The translations under genes were made by a program, and so were the position numbers. From an uncultured Ideonella sp. (lineage in GTDB: Bacteria; Pseudomonadota; Gammaproteobacteria; Burkholderiales; Burkholderiaceae): 14,545 nucleotides of DNA. The notes below the pieces were generated by a model. It was not told where the DNA came from and ran no database searches. It saw only the letters and a list, made by a program, of their open reading frames with translations. The stretch is taken from contig CAMLGG010000129.1 in NCBI GenBank assembly GCA_946479475.1, forward strand, positions 1-14,545, written 5' to 3'. Of the stretch, positions 1 through 6,192 are shown in pieces; position 1 is the first letter of the stretch, and each line of letters opens with the position of its first letter.

Positions 1-203
1 AAGATGCCGGTGACGATCTGGATCACCAGCACCAGCAGCGCCAGCGAGCCGAAGAAGTACCAGAGGTTGAAGTTCTTCGGAGCGTAGTACTCCGACATGT
101 GCTTCTTGTATTCGTCGAACGCGGTCGGGAACCGGTTCTCGAACCAGACGGTGACCTTCTGCGACAGAGGCGCATCCGCCGGCACGACTTTGAATTCAGC
201 CAT
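1..203 (-). CDS. petB: Cytochrome b of the bc1 complex, N-terminal part (cut by window edge)
   Basis: Only the first 67 residues are present; the gene continues past base 1. The protein starts MAEFKVVPADAPLS and contains NFNLWYFFGSLALLVLVIQIVTG, the conserved N-terminal stretch entering the first membrane helix of cytochrome b in betaproteobacteria. Cytochrome b is the di-haem membrane subunit that oxidises ubiquinol at the Qo site and reduces quinone at the Qi site. The ATG at 203 is preceded by an AAAGG-type ribosome-binding site. The gene lies 33 bp downstream of the Rieske gene on the same strand, the usual petA-petB(-petC) operon order, so cytochrome c1 is expected just beyond the left edge. 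The haem-ligating histidines are outside the window. Identity is confident from the N-terminus plus context. Confidence 0.93.
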   Translation of the reverse strand, partial: MAEFKVVPADAPLSQKVTVWFENRFPTAFDEYKKHMSEYYAPKNFNLWYFFGSLALLVLVIQIVTGI

Positions 204-236
204 GGTTGCCTTTCTTGAGTCTGGTCGTGCCTGGGC

Positions 237-833
237 TTAGGCCTTCTTGTCTTCGCCGATCAGGATCCGCGCGTCAGACAGGTACATGTGCGGCGGAACC
301 TCCAGGTTGTCCGGAGCGGGCTTGTTCTTGAACACCCGGCCGGCCATGTCGAAGGTCGAGCCGTGGCAAGGGCACAGGAAGCCGCCCTTCCAGTCGTCCG
401 GCAGCGAGGGCTGGGGGCCCGCGGCGAACTTGTCGCTCGGCGAGCAGCCCAGGTGCGAGCAGATGCCGACCACGACCAGGTACTCCGGCTTGATCGACCG
501 GTTCTCGTTCTTGGCGTACTCGGGGATCGGATAGGCCTTGCGCTCGGACTGGGGGTCGGCGAGCTGGGCGTCGTTCTTGGGCAGATCGGCCAGTTGCTCC
601 GGCGTGCGGCGAACCACCCACACAGGCTTGCCGCGCCACTCGACCGTCATCTTCTCCCCGGGCTTCAGACCGCTGATGTCGACCTCGACCGGCGCACCGG
701 CAGCCTTCGCGCGCTCGGACGGCGCGAACGTGCTGACGAAAGGAACAGCCGCCGCCACACCGCCCACGGCACCCGCGCAGCTGGTGGTGATCAACCACGT
801 GCGCTTGCCTTGGTCCACCGCGTTATCACTCAT
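237..833 (-). CDS. petA: Ubiquinol-cytochrome c reductase Rieske iron-sulfur subunit
   Basis: This is the 198-residue Rieske [2Fe-2S] subunit of the cytochrome bc1 complex, which takes an electron from ubiquinol and passes it to cytochrome c1. Box I, CSHLGC, gives ligands C125 and H127, and box II, CPCHGS, gives C154 and H157; C130 and C156 would form the stabilising disulfide. The N-terminus (residues 1-45) is a Tat-type signal anchor, with GKRTWLI followed by an Ala/Gly/Val-rich helix and the family-typical PFVSTFAPSERAKAAG hinge. The pair is Lys-Arg instead of Arg-Arg. The reading frame stays open upstream to 959, but the ATG at 833 has a good AGAAGGA site at 839-845 and begins like the family, so I use it. 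It is first in the petAB operon, with its promoter expected in 834-1131. Confidence 0.97.
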   Translation of the reverse strand: MSDNAVDQGKRTWLITTSCAGAVGGVAAAVPFVSTFAPSERAKAAGAPVEVDISGLKPGEKMTVEWRGKPVWVVRRTPEQLADLPKNDAQLADPQSERKAYPIPEYAKNENRSIKPEYLVVVGICSHLGCSPSDKFAAGPQPSLPDDWKGGFLCPCHGSTFDMAGRVFKNKPAPDNLEVPPHMYLSDARILIGEDKKA

Positions 834-838
834 GGGGA

Positions 839-845
839 TCCTTCT
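839..845 (-). promoter_or_regulatory. petA ribosome-binding site
   Basis: On the minus strand this reads AGAAGGA, five bases before the ATG at 833. It decides the petA start over the longer open frame that reaches 959. Confidence 0.7.
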
Positions 846-965
846 TGGAGCTCTTGAAGACTGGGAAGACGCCTCGGGCCGCGAACCCCGCCGCCAGTTG
901 GGGGCCAGTGAGCGGGTCAGCGATCCGCCGGGGTCCGGTTGCGATCGGGCCTCGGGCAATCTGGC

Positions 966-994
966 ATTTTAGCCGACAAGACACACGGCTTTAC
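966..994 (-). promoter_or_regulatory. Candidate petA promoter
   Basis: Minus-strand -10 TAAAAT at 966-971 lies 17 bp from a poor -35, GTAAAG at 989-994, about 130 bp upstream of the petA ATG. The -10 is 5 of 6 to consensus, while the -35 barely matches. The inverted repeat at 977-1009 straddles the -35. This is a tentative call. Confidence 0.25.
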
Positions 995-1009
995 TTGCAC
1001 TGTGTCGTG
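977..1009. repeat. Inverted repeat in the petA/mscL regulatory region
   Basis: GACACA at 980-985 is matched by its reverse complement TGTGTC at 1001-1006, with a 15-bp spacer. After one mismatch, CA at 977-978 pairs with TG at 1008-1009, giving 8 of 9 paired positions. It is centred near 993, on the candidate petA -35. An operator for a dimeric regulator is possible but unproven; at this arm length chance is a real alternative. Confidence 0.35.
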
Positions 1010-1034
1010 CTGTGCGCAGTCCGCGATGCTGCCT

Positions 1035-1063
1035 TTGACAGGACCCGTCAGGCGGCATTCCTG
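1035..1063 (+). promoter_or_regulatory. Candidate mscL promoter
   Basis: A perfect TTGACA (1035-1040) lies about 92 bp before the mscL ATG. The hexamer 17 bp downstream, TTCCTG, is a poor -10, so the call rests on the -35 and the position. A start near 1070 would put the 1076-1095 palindrome at the very 5' end of the transcript. Confidence 0.25.
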
Positions 1064-1075
1064 GGGCCGTTGCCG

Positions 1076-1095
1076 GCCGCCCGGCGCCGGGCGGC
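1076..1095. repeat. 20-bp perfect GC palindrome in the mscL leader
   Basis: Every base from 1076 to 1095 pairs with its mirror: left half GCCGCCCGGC, right half GCCGGGCGGC. The sequence is entirely G and C. As RNA it could fold into an 8-bp stem with a GCGC loop, ending 24 bases before the mscL ribosome-binding site. No T-run follows on either strand, so it is not a classic intrinsic terminator. It could be a leader hairpin, a protein site, or an accident of very high GC. Confidence 0.6.
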
Positions 1096-1119
1096 GCACG
1101 GCACCGATCAACAAGCCAA

Positions 1120-1125
1120 AAGGAG
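1120..1125 (+). promoter_or_regulatory. mscL ribosome-binding site
   Basis: AAGGAG six bases before the ATG at 1132, a near-ideal Shine-Dalgarno site. It fixes the start over the open frame that runs further upstream. Confidence 0.75.
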
Positions 1126-1131
1126 TCTCAG

Positions 1132-1566
1132 ATGGGGTTCGCGACCGAGTTCAAGGAATTCGCGATGAAGGGCAACGTCATCGACCTCGCGGTCGGCGTC
1201 ATCATCGGAGGAGCTTTCGGAAAGATCGTCGATTCGCTGGTGGCCGACGTGATCATGCCCTTCGTGGGGCTGATCTTCGGCGGGCTGGACTTCTCCAACT
1301 ACTTCATCCCCCTGGCAGGCCAGACGGCGACCACGCTGGCCGAGGCGAAGAAGGCCGGCGCGGTGTTCGCGTACGGCAGCTTCGTCACGGTGGCGCTGAA
1401 CTTCATCATCCTGGCCTTCATCATCTTCATCATGGTGCAGCAGATCAATCGCCTGAAGCGCCGCAACGAGGAGCCGGCGGCCCCCGCGGCGCCGGAGCCG
1501 GAGCCGCAGGACGTGACGCTGCTGCGCGAGATCCGCGACGCCCTGCGGACCAAGCCCGGGGCTTGA
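1132..1566 (+). CDS. mscL: Large-conductance mechanosensitive channel MscL
   Basis: The 144-residue MscL forms a pentameric inner-membrane pore that opens under extreme membrane tension and releases solutes during hypo-osmotic shock. The sequence shows the family layout: amphipathic N-terminal helix [13 protein letters not shown] (3-15), pore-lining TM1 (about 16-45, with [18 protein letters not shown]), a periplasmic loop with [13 protein letters not shown]2 (about 76-102, ending at QQINRLKRR), and a C-terminal bundle helix (about 126-140, [12 protein letters not shown]) after an Ala/Pro/Glu linker. The length is normal (136-145). It is monocistronic: petA diverges upstream, and pdxA converges with only 4 bp between the stop codons, so no separate terminator fits between them. 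Its leader holds the 1076-1095 palindrome. Confidence 0.98.
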   Translation: MGFATEFKEFAMKGNVIDLAVGVIIGGAFGKIVDSLVADVIMPFVGLIFGGLDFSNYFIPLAGQTATTLAEAKKAGAVFAYGSFVTVALNFIILAFIIFIMVQQINRLKRRNEEPAAPAAPEPEPQDVTLLREIRDALRTKPGA

Positions 1567-1570
1567 TCAA

Positions 1571-2602
1571 TCACGCGGCGGCCAGGCGGCGAGCCATGGC
1601 CGCTGCGGCCGCCAGGCTGGAGGCATCCGCCCGGCCTGTGCCGGCGATGTCGAAGGCGGTCCCGTGGTCGGGGCTGGTCCTGACGAAAGGCAGCCCCAGG
1701 GTGACGTTGACGCCCTGCTCGACGCCCAGGTACTTGACGGGAATCAGCCCGTGGTCGTGCGTCATCGCGACCACGAAGTCGAACTCGCCGGGGTGGCCGG
1801 CGCCATCGCGCGCGCGCATGAAGACGGTGTCGGGCGCATAAGGGCCCGTGGCGTCGATGCCCTCCGCACGCGCCGCCTCGATGGCCGGCGCGATGATGCG
1901 GATCTCCTCGTCGCCGAAGAGCCCGCCCTCGCCCGCATGCGGGTTCAGGCCGGCGACGGCGATGCGCGGCGAGGCCATGCCGAAGCGGCGTCCCGCCTGG
2001 TGCGTGATGCGCAGCGTCTGGAGGATGCCCGGCGTGTCGAGCATCTCGATCGCCCGCCGCAGCGACACGTGGATGGTCACGAGGACCACCCGCAACTCCT
2101 CGTTGGCCAGCATCATCCGCACGGGTGGCGGCTCGCCCTGGCCCGCATGGCGCCCGGCCAGCGCCTGGAGCATTTCGGTGTGGCCCGGGAAGTCCACGCC
2201 AGCCGCCGAGAGGGCCTCCTTGTGGATCGGCGCGGTGACGAGGGCTGTCGCGCGCCCGGCGAGCACCTCCGCCGTCGCGGCCTCGATGCATCGCGCGGCC
2301 GCAGCACCGGCGGGCGGCGAGACCTGGCCCCAGGGCAGCCCCGAGAGCCCTGCGGGAAGGCCCGCCGGCTGCCAGACCGGCAGGACACCATCGGGCGCCT
2401 GAGCCCGATCCCCCGGGGACTCGAGGGCCGCGACCGGGACGGCAATGCCGGCGACGCCCAGCGCCCTGCGCATCACCTGCACGTCGCCACACACCACGGC
2501 CTGGCCCAGGTGGCCGGCCGCCCATGCCTTGGCGATGATCTCCGGGCCGATGCCGCACGCGTCGCCCATGGTCACCAGCATCGGTCGCTCCATCGTCGTC
2601 AT
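1571..2602 (-). CDS. pdxA: PdxA-family dehydrogenase (4-hydroxythreonine-4-phosphate dehydrogenase, or PdxA2-type)
   Basis: This 343-residue NAD-dependent, divalent-metal enzyme belongs to the PdxA family. Family hallmarks are GDACGIGPEI (13-22), a PGHTEML loop (139-145), and probable metal ligands H178 (VTIHVSLR), H222 (LNPHAGEGG) and H282 (THDHGL), then GVNVTLGLPFVRTSPDHGTAFDIAGTG (297-323). Classical PdxA makes 3-amino-1-hydroxyacetone phosphate for vitamin B6. Several positions (GVNVTLGLP, FDIAG) lean instead towards the PdxA2 branch, which oxidises 4-phospho-threonate or -erythronate, so substrate is uncertain. HDHG replaces the usual HDQG, and Cys15 stands where Ala is common. The ATG at 2602 overlaps the nif3 stop as ATGA; an internal ATG at 2593 is an alternative. 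Translation is probably coupled to nif3. Confidence 0.88.
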   Translation of the reverse strand: MTTMERPMLVTMGDACGIGPEIIAKAWAAGHLGQAVVCGDVQVMRRALGVAGIAVPVAALESPGDRAQAPDGVLPVWQPAGLPAGLSGLPWGQVSPPAGAAAARCIEAATAEVLAGRATALVTAPIHKEALSAAGVDFPGHTEMLQALAGRHAGQGEPPPVRMMLANEELRVVLVTIHVSLRRAIEMLDTPGILQTLRITHQAGRRFGMASPRIAVAGLNPHAGEGGLFGDEEIRIIAPAIEAARAEGIDATGPYAPDTVFMRARDGAGHPGEFDFVVAMTHDHGLIPVKYLGVEQGVNVTLGLPFVRTSPDHGTAFDIAGTGRADASSLAAAAAMARRLAAA

Positions 2603-3348
2603 GCCGGGTTCTCGATCTCGATGAATCGGTGCTCGAGGCCGAACTCGCGCGCGAGGTGCGCCGCCACGGCCGGCGCACCGTATCGCTCGGTCGCGTGGTG
2701 TCCGCAGGCCAGGAAGGCGACGCCGGTCTCGCGGGCCAGGTGCGCCTGCGGCTCGGAGATCTCGCCGGTCAGGAAGGCATCGGCGCGCGCGTCGATCGCC
2801 GACTCGAAGTAGCCCTGGGCGCCACCCGTGCACCAGGCGATGCGACGCAGCGGCCGGCCATCCCCAGGCACCGCCAGCGGCACACGCTCGAGACGCGCGG
2901 CGACCCTCGCCTGCAGCGCTTGCACATCGTGCAGATCCGCCGCATCGCCGATGAAGCCCAGCTCCTGCTCGCCGAAGCGGCCATCGGCCCGCAGGCCCAG
3001 CTCGGCTCCCAGCCGCGCGTTGTTGCCGAGCTCGGGGTGCGCATCCAGCGGCAGGTGATAGGCGAAGAGGTTGACTCCGCCGGCCATCAGCCGCTCGACG
3101 CGGGCCTTGAGCCACCCCGTCAGCCGGCCATCCTGGCCGCGCCAGAACAGGCCGTGGTGGACCAGGATCATGTCGGCGCCGGCGGCCACCGCCGCGTCGA
3201 TCAGGGCCAGGCTGGCGGTCACGCCGGACACGACCTTGCGGATCTCCCCGCGGCCCTCCACCTGCAGACCGTTCGGCCCATAATCCTTGAACCTCTCCGG
3301 TGCGAGCAGTTGCTGAAGGAACGCCTCGACCTCCGTCCGTGCTGCCAT
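2599..3348 (-). CDS. Nif3-like dinuclear metal-centre protein (DUF34/YbgI family)
   Basis: The 249-residue protein belongs to the NIF3/YbgI family, which forms toroidal hexamers with a two-metal site. Its cellular function is unsettled; the common label GTP cyclohydrolase type 2 is weakly founded. Expected metal ligands are all visible: H64-H65 (DMILVHHGLFW), D102 (YHLPLDAHPELGNNA), H217 and E221 (CGHHATERYG). The length matches E. coli YbgI (247). The ATG at 3348 has an upstream AGAGG at about 10-base spacing and gives the normal family N-terminus. It overlaps pdxA by ATGA, so the two likely form one unit. Its start lies 23 bp from the divergent protease start, so its promoter must lie inside the protease coding sequence. 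Confidence 0.95.
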   Translation of the reverse strand: MAARTEVEAFLQQLLAPERFKDYGPNGLQVEGRGEIRKVVSGVTASLALIDAAVAAGADMILVHHGLFWRGQDGRLTGWLKARVERLMAGGVNLFAYHLPLDAHPELGNNARLGAELGLRADGRFGEQELGFIGDAADLHDVQALQARVAARLERVPLAVPGDGRPLRRIAWCTGGAQGYFESAIDARADAFLTGEISEPQAHLARETGVAFLACGHHATERYGAPAVAAHLAREFGLEHRFIEIENPA

Positions 3349-3371
3349 CGGATACCCACCTCTTGCACGCC

Positions 3372-4550
3372 ATGCGCAGAATCTGGCTCGTATTTTCCCA
3401 GACGGTGACGGTTGCCGTCGCCCTGCTGTTCGTCGTCGGCACCTTCAAGCCCGAATGGCTGCAGCGGGTCCAGGGCGCGAGCAGCGTGCGCGTGCTGACG
3501 GACTCCCCCACGAGCAGCGTGCCCGTGTCGCTCGCGAAGGGGGGCGCCCCCGACCAGCCGCTCGCATCGGCCGCCCGCCGTGCCTCGCCCGCCGTGGTGA
3601 GCGTCACCGCGAGCCGCGCCCCGGCGCGCAACGACCCGCGCTCGCAGGATCCCTGGTTCCGCTTCTTCTTCGGACAGCAGCCGGCGCGCCAGGAGCCGCA
3701 GATCGGCCTGGGCTCGGGGGTGATCGTCTCGCCCGAGGGCTACCTCATCACCAACAACCACGTCATCGAAGGCGCGGACGACATCCAGGTGCGCCTGTCG
3801 GACGGCCGCGAGGCCCATGCCAAGCTGGTCGGCACGGACCCCGAGAGCGACGTCGCGGTGCTGAAGATCGAGCTCGACCGCCTGCCCACAGTCACGCTCG
3901 GCAACATAGAGCAGATGCAGATCGGCGACGCGGTGCTGGCCATCGGCAATCCGTTCAACGTCGGCCAGACGGTCACCTCGGGCATCGTCAGCGCCATGGG
4001 CCGCAGCGGGCTGGGCCTGTCGACCTTCGAGAACTTCATCCAGACGGACGCGGCGATCAACCCCGGCAACTCCGGCGGTGCGCTGATCGACGTGAACGGC
4101 AACCTGGTCGGCATCAACACCGCCATCTACTCGCGCAGCGGCGGCAGCATGGGCATCGGCTTCGCGATCCCCATCGACCTCGCCCGGCAGGTGATGGAAG
4201 GCCTGGTCAAGGACGGCCAGGTCACGAGGGGCTGGATAGGCGTCCAGCCGCGCGACCTCGACCCGGAGTTCGCCCAGAGCTTCAAGCTGCCGGTGCACGA
4301 AGGCGTCCTGATCACGGGCGTCCTGCAGGACGGCCCCGCGAGCAGCGCAGGCATGAAGCCCGGCGATGTCGTCACGCGCATCGGCGACAAGGAGGTTCGC
4401 AACACCGCCCAGCTGATGAACGCCGTCGCGGCACTCAAGCCCCGCTCCGAGACGCTGATCGGCGTGCAGCGCGGCGAGAAGGCGCTGGAGCTGAAGGTGA
4501 CGGTGGCCCAGAGGCCGAAATCCCAGGCCCTGCAACGAACCCCGGAGTAG
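3372..4550 (+). CDS. degS: DegS-like membrane-anchored HtrA serine protease with one PDZ domain
   Basis: The 392-residue S1C protease has one N-terminal membrane anchor (about 4-24, IWLVFSQTVTVAVALLFVVGTF), a linker, a trypsin-like domain and a single PDZ domain (about 285-380). The catalytic triad is H130 (TNNHVIEGA), D160 (SDVAVLKI) and S234 (GNSGGA). An anchor with one PDZ is the DegS/AlgW layout, unlike periplasmic DegP/DegQ with two PDZ domains. In the family DegS senses misfolded outer-membrane proteins and cleaves the anti-sigma factor RseA/MucA to release sigma-E; that role here is inferred. The frame is open from GTG 3300, inside nif3, but the ATG at 3372 begins at the anchor as expected. 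No clear ribosome-binding site precedes it, so the start is less certain than the identity. Confidence 0.93.
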   Translation: MRRIWLVFSQTVTVAVALLFVVGTFKPEWLQRVQGASSVRVLTDSPTSSVPVSLAKGGAPDQPLASAARRASPAVVSVTASRAPARNDPRSQDPWFRFFFGQQPARQEPQIGLGSGVIVSPEGYLITNNHVIEGADDIQVRLSDGREAHAKLVGTDPESDVAVLKIELDRLPTVTLGNIEQMQIGDAVLAIGNPFNVGQTVTSGIVSAMGRSGLGLSTFENFIQTDAAINPGNSGGALIDVNGNLVGINTAIYSRSGGSMGIGFAIPIDLARQVMEGLVKDGQVTRGWIGVQPRDLDPEFAQSFKLPVHEGVLITGVLQDGPASSAGMKPGDVVTRIGDKEVRNTAQLMNAVAALKPRSETLIGVQRGEKALELKVTVAQRPKSQALQRTPE

Positions 4551-4561
4551 GCGGCCCGCCC

Positions 4562-4586
4562 ACGGCGAACCCAGTTACTCCGCCGT
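4562..4586. terminator. Possible hairpin between convergent degS and tatC ends
   Basis: ACGGCG (4562-4567) and CGCCGT (4581-4586) are perfect reverse complements around a 13-base loop that contains the tatC stop codon. It lies 12 bp after the protease stop. There is no T-run on either strand and the loop is large, so a bidirectional terminator role is only a suggestion. Confidence 0.25.
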
Positions 4587-5345
4587 CTCGGGCGCCTGGG
4601 TATGCCTGATGAACAGGCCCGCAGCGAGGATGCCCAGCTCGTAGAGCAGGCACATCGGGATCGCCAGGGAAAGCTGCGAGACCACGTCCGGCGGCGTGAT
4701 GACCGCCGAGATGATGAAGGCGACCACGATGAAGTAGCCGCGCCACGCGCGCAGCTTCTCGACGCTCACCACGCCCATGCGGGCCAGCACCACCACGACC
4801 ACCGGCACCTCGAAGGCGGCGCCGAAGGCGACGAACATCGTCAGCACGAAGCCCAGGTAGGCCTCGATGTCCGGCGCCGCCGTGATGCTCTTGGGCGCGA
4901 AGCTCTGGATGAATGCGAACACCTTGCCGAAGACGAAGAAGTAGCAGAACGCCACGCCCGCGAAGAAGAGCAAGGTGCTGGAGACCACCAGCGGCAGGAC
5001 CAGGCGCTTCTCGTGGCTGTACAGCCCGGGCGCGACGAAGGCCCACACCTGGTAGAGCACGACCGGCAAGGCCAGCATCAGCGCCGCCATCAGCGTGATC
5101 TTCAGCGGCACCAGGAACGGCGAGATGACGTTGGTGGCGATCATCGTCGCGCCGTGCGGCAGCGAAGCGACCAGCGGTGCCGCCAGCAGGTCGTACAGGC
5201 CGGCCGGGCCGGGGTAGGCCGCCAGGATGCCGAAGGCGATGCCGACGGCAATGAGGGCGCGGACCAGGCGGTCGCGCAGCTCGATCAGGTGGGAGACGAA
5301 CGGCGCTTCGGTGCCTTCGAGTTCGTCCTTCGGTTCCGTCGTCAT
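4575..5345 (-). CDS. tatC: Sec-independent translocase subunit TatC
   Basis: The 256-residue TatC is the multi-spanning inner-membrane receptor of the twin-arginine translocase and binds Tat signal peptides together with TatB. Recognisable family blocks are the cytoplasmic [12 protein letters not shown] (19-30), the first periplasmic loop rich in Pro/Leu before [57 protein letters not shown] and the YELGI near the end. Six hydrophobic segments are evident, as expected. The ATG at 5345 overlaps the tatB stop as ATGA. It is the last gene of tatABC and ends convergently 24 bp from the DegS-like protease gene. A physiological substrate, the Rieske protein, is encoded about 4 kb away. Confidence 0.98.
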   Translation of the reverse strand: MTTEPKDELEGTEAPFVSHLIELRDRLVRALIAVGIAFGILAAYPGPAGLYDLLAAPLVASLPHGATMIATNVISPFLVPLKITLMAALMLALPVVLYQVWAFVAPGLYSHEKRLVLPLVVSSTLLFFAGVAFCYFFVFGKVFAFIQSFAPKSITAAPDIEAYLGFVLTMFVAFGAAFEVPVVVVVLARMGVVSVEKLRAWRGYFIVVAFIISAVITPPDVVSQLSLAIPMCLLYELGILAAGLFIRHTQAPETAE

Positions 5346-5857
5346 TTACCCGCCCCGCCCGTGGCCCCGGGCGGCCGGAAGCGGGCCACGCGAGCTGCCC
5401 CCGACTGCACGTGGCGGCGCACGCCCTCGCGTTGCTTGTACCAGGCGGGGACGGCGCCGCGTTTGAGACGCCAGTTCTTGCGCGGATGCTGGTAGGCCGG
5501 CGGCGCAGGCGTCCAGGCGGCGCCTTCGGTGCTGCCGGCGGAGCCGGAGAGGCCCGATCCGAGGGAGCCCGCGGCCTCGTTCCAGCTCTGCGAGAGGGCG
5601 TCCGAGGCCTGGTTGACCTCGTTGCGCACGCTCGTCTCGACATCGCGCGCCGCGGTCTCGAACTGCGACTTCATCTTCTGCAGTTCTTCGAGTTCTATCG
5701 AACGGTTGACCTCGGCCTTGACCTCGGCCACGTAGCGCTGGGCCTTGCCGACCAGATGGCCGACGGTGCGCGCGACCCGCGGCAGCTTCTCGGGGCCGAT
5801 GACTATCAGCGCGACCGCGCCGATCAGCGCGATCTTGTCGAAACCGAAGTCGATCAA
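5342..5857 (-). CDS. tatB: Sec-independent translocase subunit TatB, TTG start
   Basis: TatB (171 residues from TTG at 5857) partners TatC in the Tat receptor complex. The N-terminus [30 protein letters not shown] is the family signature: short membrane helix, GPEKLP hinge, then an amphipathic helix (about 25-60). A charged region and a Ser/Gly/Pro linker follow, ending in a basic tail (RKNWRLKR...WYKQREG...[12 protein letters not shown]) typical of betaproteobacterial TatB. No ATG or GTG stands at the expected position. TTG-ATC-GAC falls exactly where relatives begin with Met-Ile-Asp, four bases after the tatA stop, with AAGGT eight bases upstream. The open frame reaching 5986 would run deep into tatA and is rejected. 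The end overlaps tatC by ATGA. Confidence 0.95.
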   Translation of the reverse strand: MIDFGFDKIALIGAVALIVIGPEKLPRVARTVGHLVGKAQRYVAEVKAEVNRSIELEELQKMKSQFETAARDVETSVRNEVNQASDALSQSWNEAAGSLGSGLSGSAGSTEGAAWTPAPPAYQHPRKNWRLKRGAVPAWYKQREGVRRHVQSGAARVARFRPPGATGGAGK

Positions 5858-5861
5858 GCGC

Positions 5862-6107
5862 TCAGACCTTGTTCTTCGCTTCGACGTCGACGGTGTTGCT
5901 GTCGACCGGCTTGCCGCTCGGGTTGCTGCCCACCTGCTGCGACGGCGGCAGCGGCTCGCCGGACTCGGCCCCGCCCTTGACGCCATCCTTGAAGCCCTTG
6001 ACCGCGGCGCCCAGGTCGGAGCCGACGTTCTTCAGCTTCTTGGTGCCGAAGATCAGCACCACCACCAGCAGCACGATCAGCCAATGCCAGATGCTGAACG
6101 ATCCCAT
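5862..6107 (-). CDS. tatA: Sec-independent translocase subunit TatA
   Basis: The 81-residue TatA is the oligomeric, pore-forming or membrane-thinning subunit of the Tat translocase. It has a short N-terminal membrane helix ([21 protein letters not shown], 1-21), then the [14 protein letters not shown] hinge and amphipathic helix (about 21-47), and a polar, unstructured tail with a run of Pro, Ser, Asp and Glu. A GGAGA site at 6114-6118 lies six bases before the ATG at 6107. It is the first gene of tatA-tatB-tatC, with an 85-bp leader separating it from the HIT gene. Length and motif place it as TatA rather than TatB. Confidence 0.97.
   Translation of the reverse strand: MGSFSIWHWLIVLLVVVLIFGTKKLKNVGSDLGAAVKGFKDGVKGGAESGEPLPPSQQVGSNPSGKPVDSNTVDVEAKNKV
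5866..5870 (-). promoter_or_regulatory. tatB ribosome-binding site supporting the TTG start
   Basis: AAGGT on the minus strand, inside the last codons of tatA, eight bases from TTG 5857. It supports translation starting at a non-ATG codon. Confidence 0.55.
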
Positions 6108-6192
6108 GACGATTCTCCAAAAACCAATCCCGGATTGTATGAGTGGGGGTCAGGCCCGGCAGTTCAACCCCGACTTTTGGCCTTGCCGAGCG
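6108..6192 (-). promoter_or_regulatory. Leader upstream of tatABC with a weak promoter candidate
   Basis: The 85-bp gap between the HIT gene and tatA is the first notable spacing in this same-strand run. A TACAAT hexamer (6134-6139, minus strand, 5 of 6 to TATAAT) lies 27 bp from the tatA ATG. The best -35-like sequence, TTGAAC (6162-6167), is 22 bp away, which is too far for a good sigma-70 promoter. A dedicated tat promoter is plausible but weakly supported. Confidence 0.25.

Larger units (their letters stand above)
834..1131. other. Divergent intergenic region petA / mscL
   Basis: This 298-bp gap separates two divergent genes and should hold both promoters. On the minus strand a TAAAAT hexamer at 966-971 is a reasonable -10 for petA, but the -35 (GTAAAG, 989-994) is weak. 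On the plus strand a perfect TTGACA lies at 1035-1040 with no good -10 at standard spacing (TTCCTG at 1058-1063). It also contains a 6+2-bp inverted repeat (977-1009) and a 20-bp perfect palindrome (1076-1095). I see no convincing small ORF; open frames across it lack start sites and family features. Confidence 0.7.

Noticed and set aside
1567..1570. Terminator between convergent mscL and pdxA
   Set aside because: Only four bases separate the stop codons and no hairpin plus T-run is present there.
1299..2678. Long 459-residue open frame antisense-like to pdxA and mscL
   Set aside because: Arg/Gly/Pro-rich translation with no family features; it shadows pdxA and crosses into mscL, and is an artefact of high GC.
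1571..3631. Possible Nif3-PdxA-type fusion suggested by one very long frame
   Set aside because: The pdxA frame is open far upstream, but the upstream part is an out-of-frame shadow of nif3; nif3 has its own start, stop and ligands, and the genes overlap by ATGA.
3219..4535. 438-residue open frame opposite the protease gene
   Set aside because: Composition is typical of an antisense GC frame, with no motif; the plus-strand protease has an intact catalytic triad.
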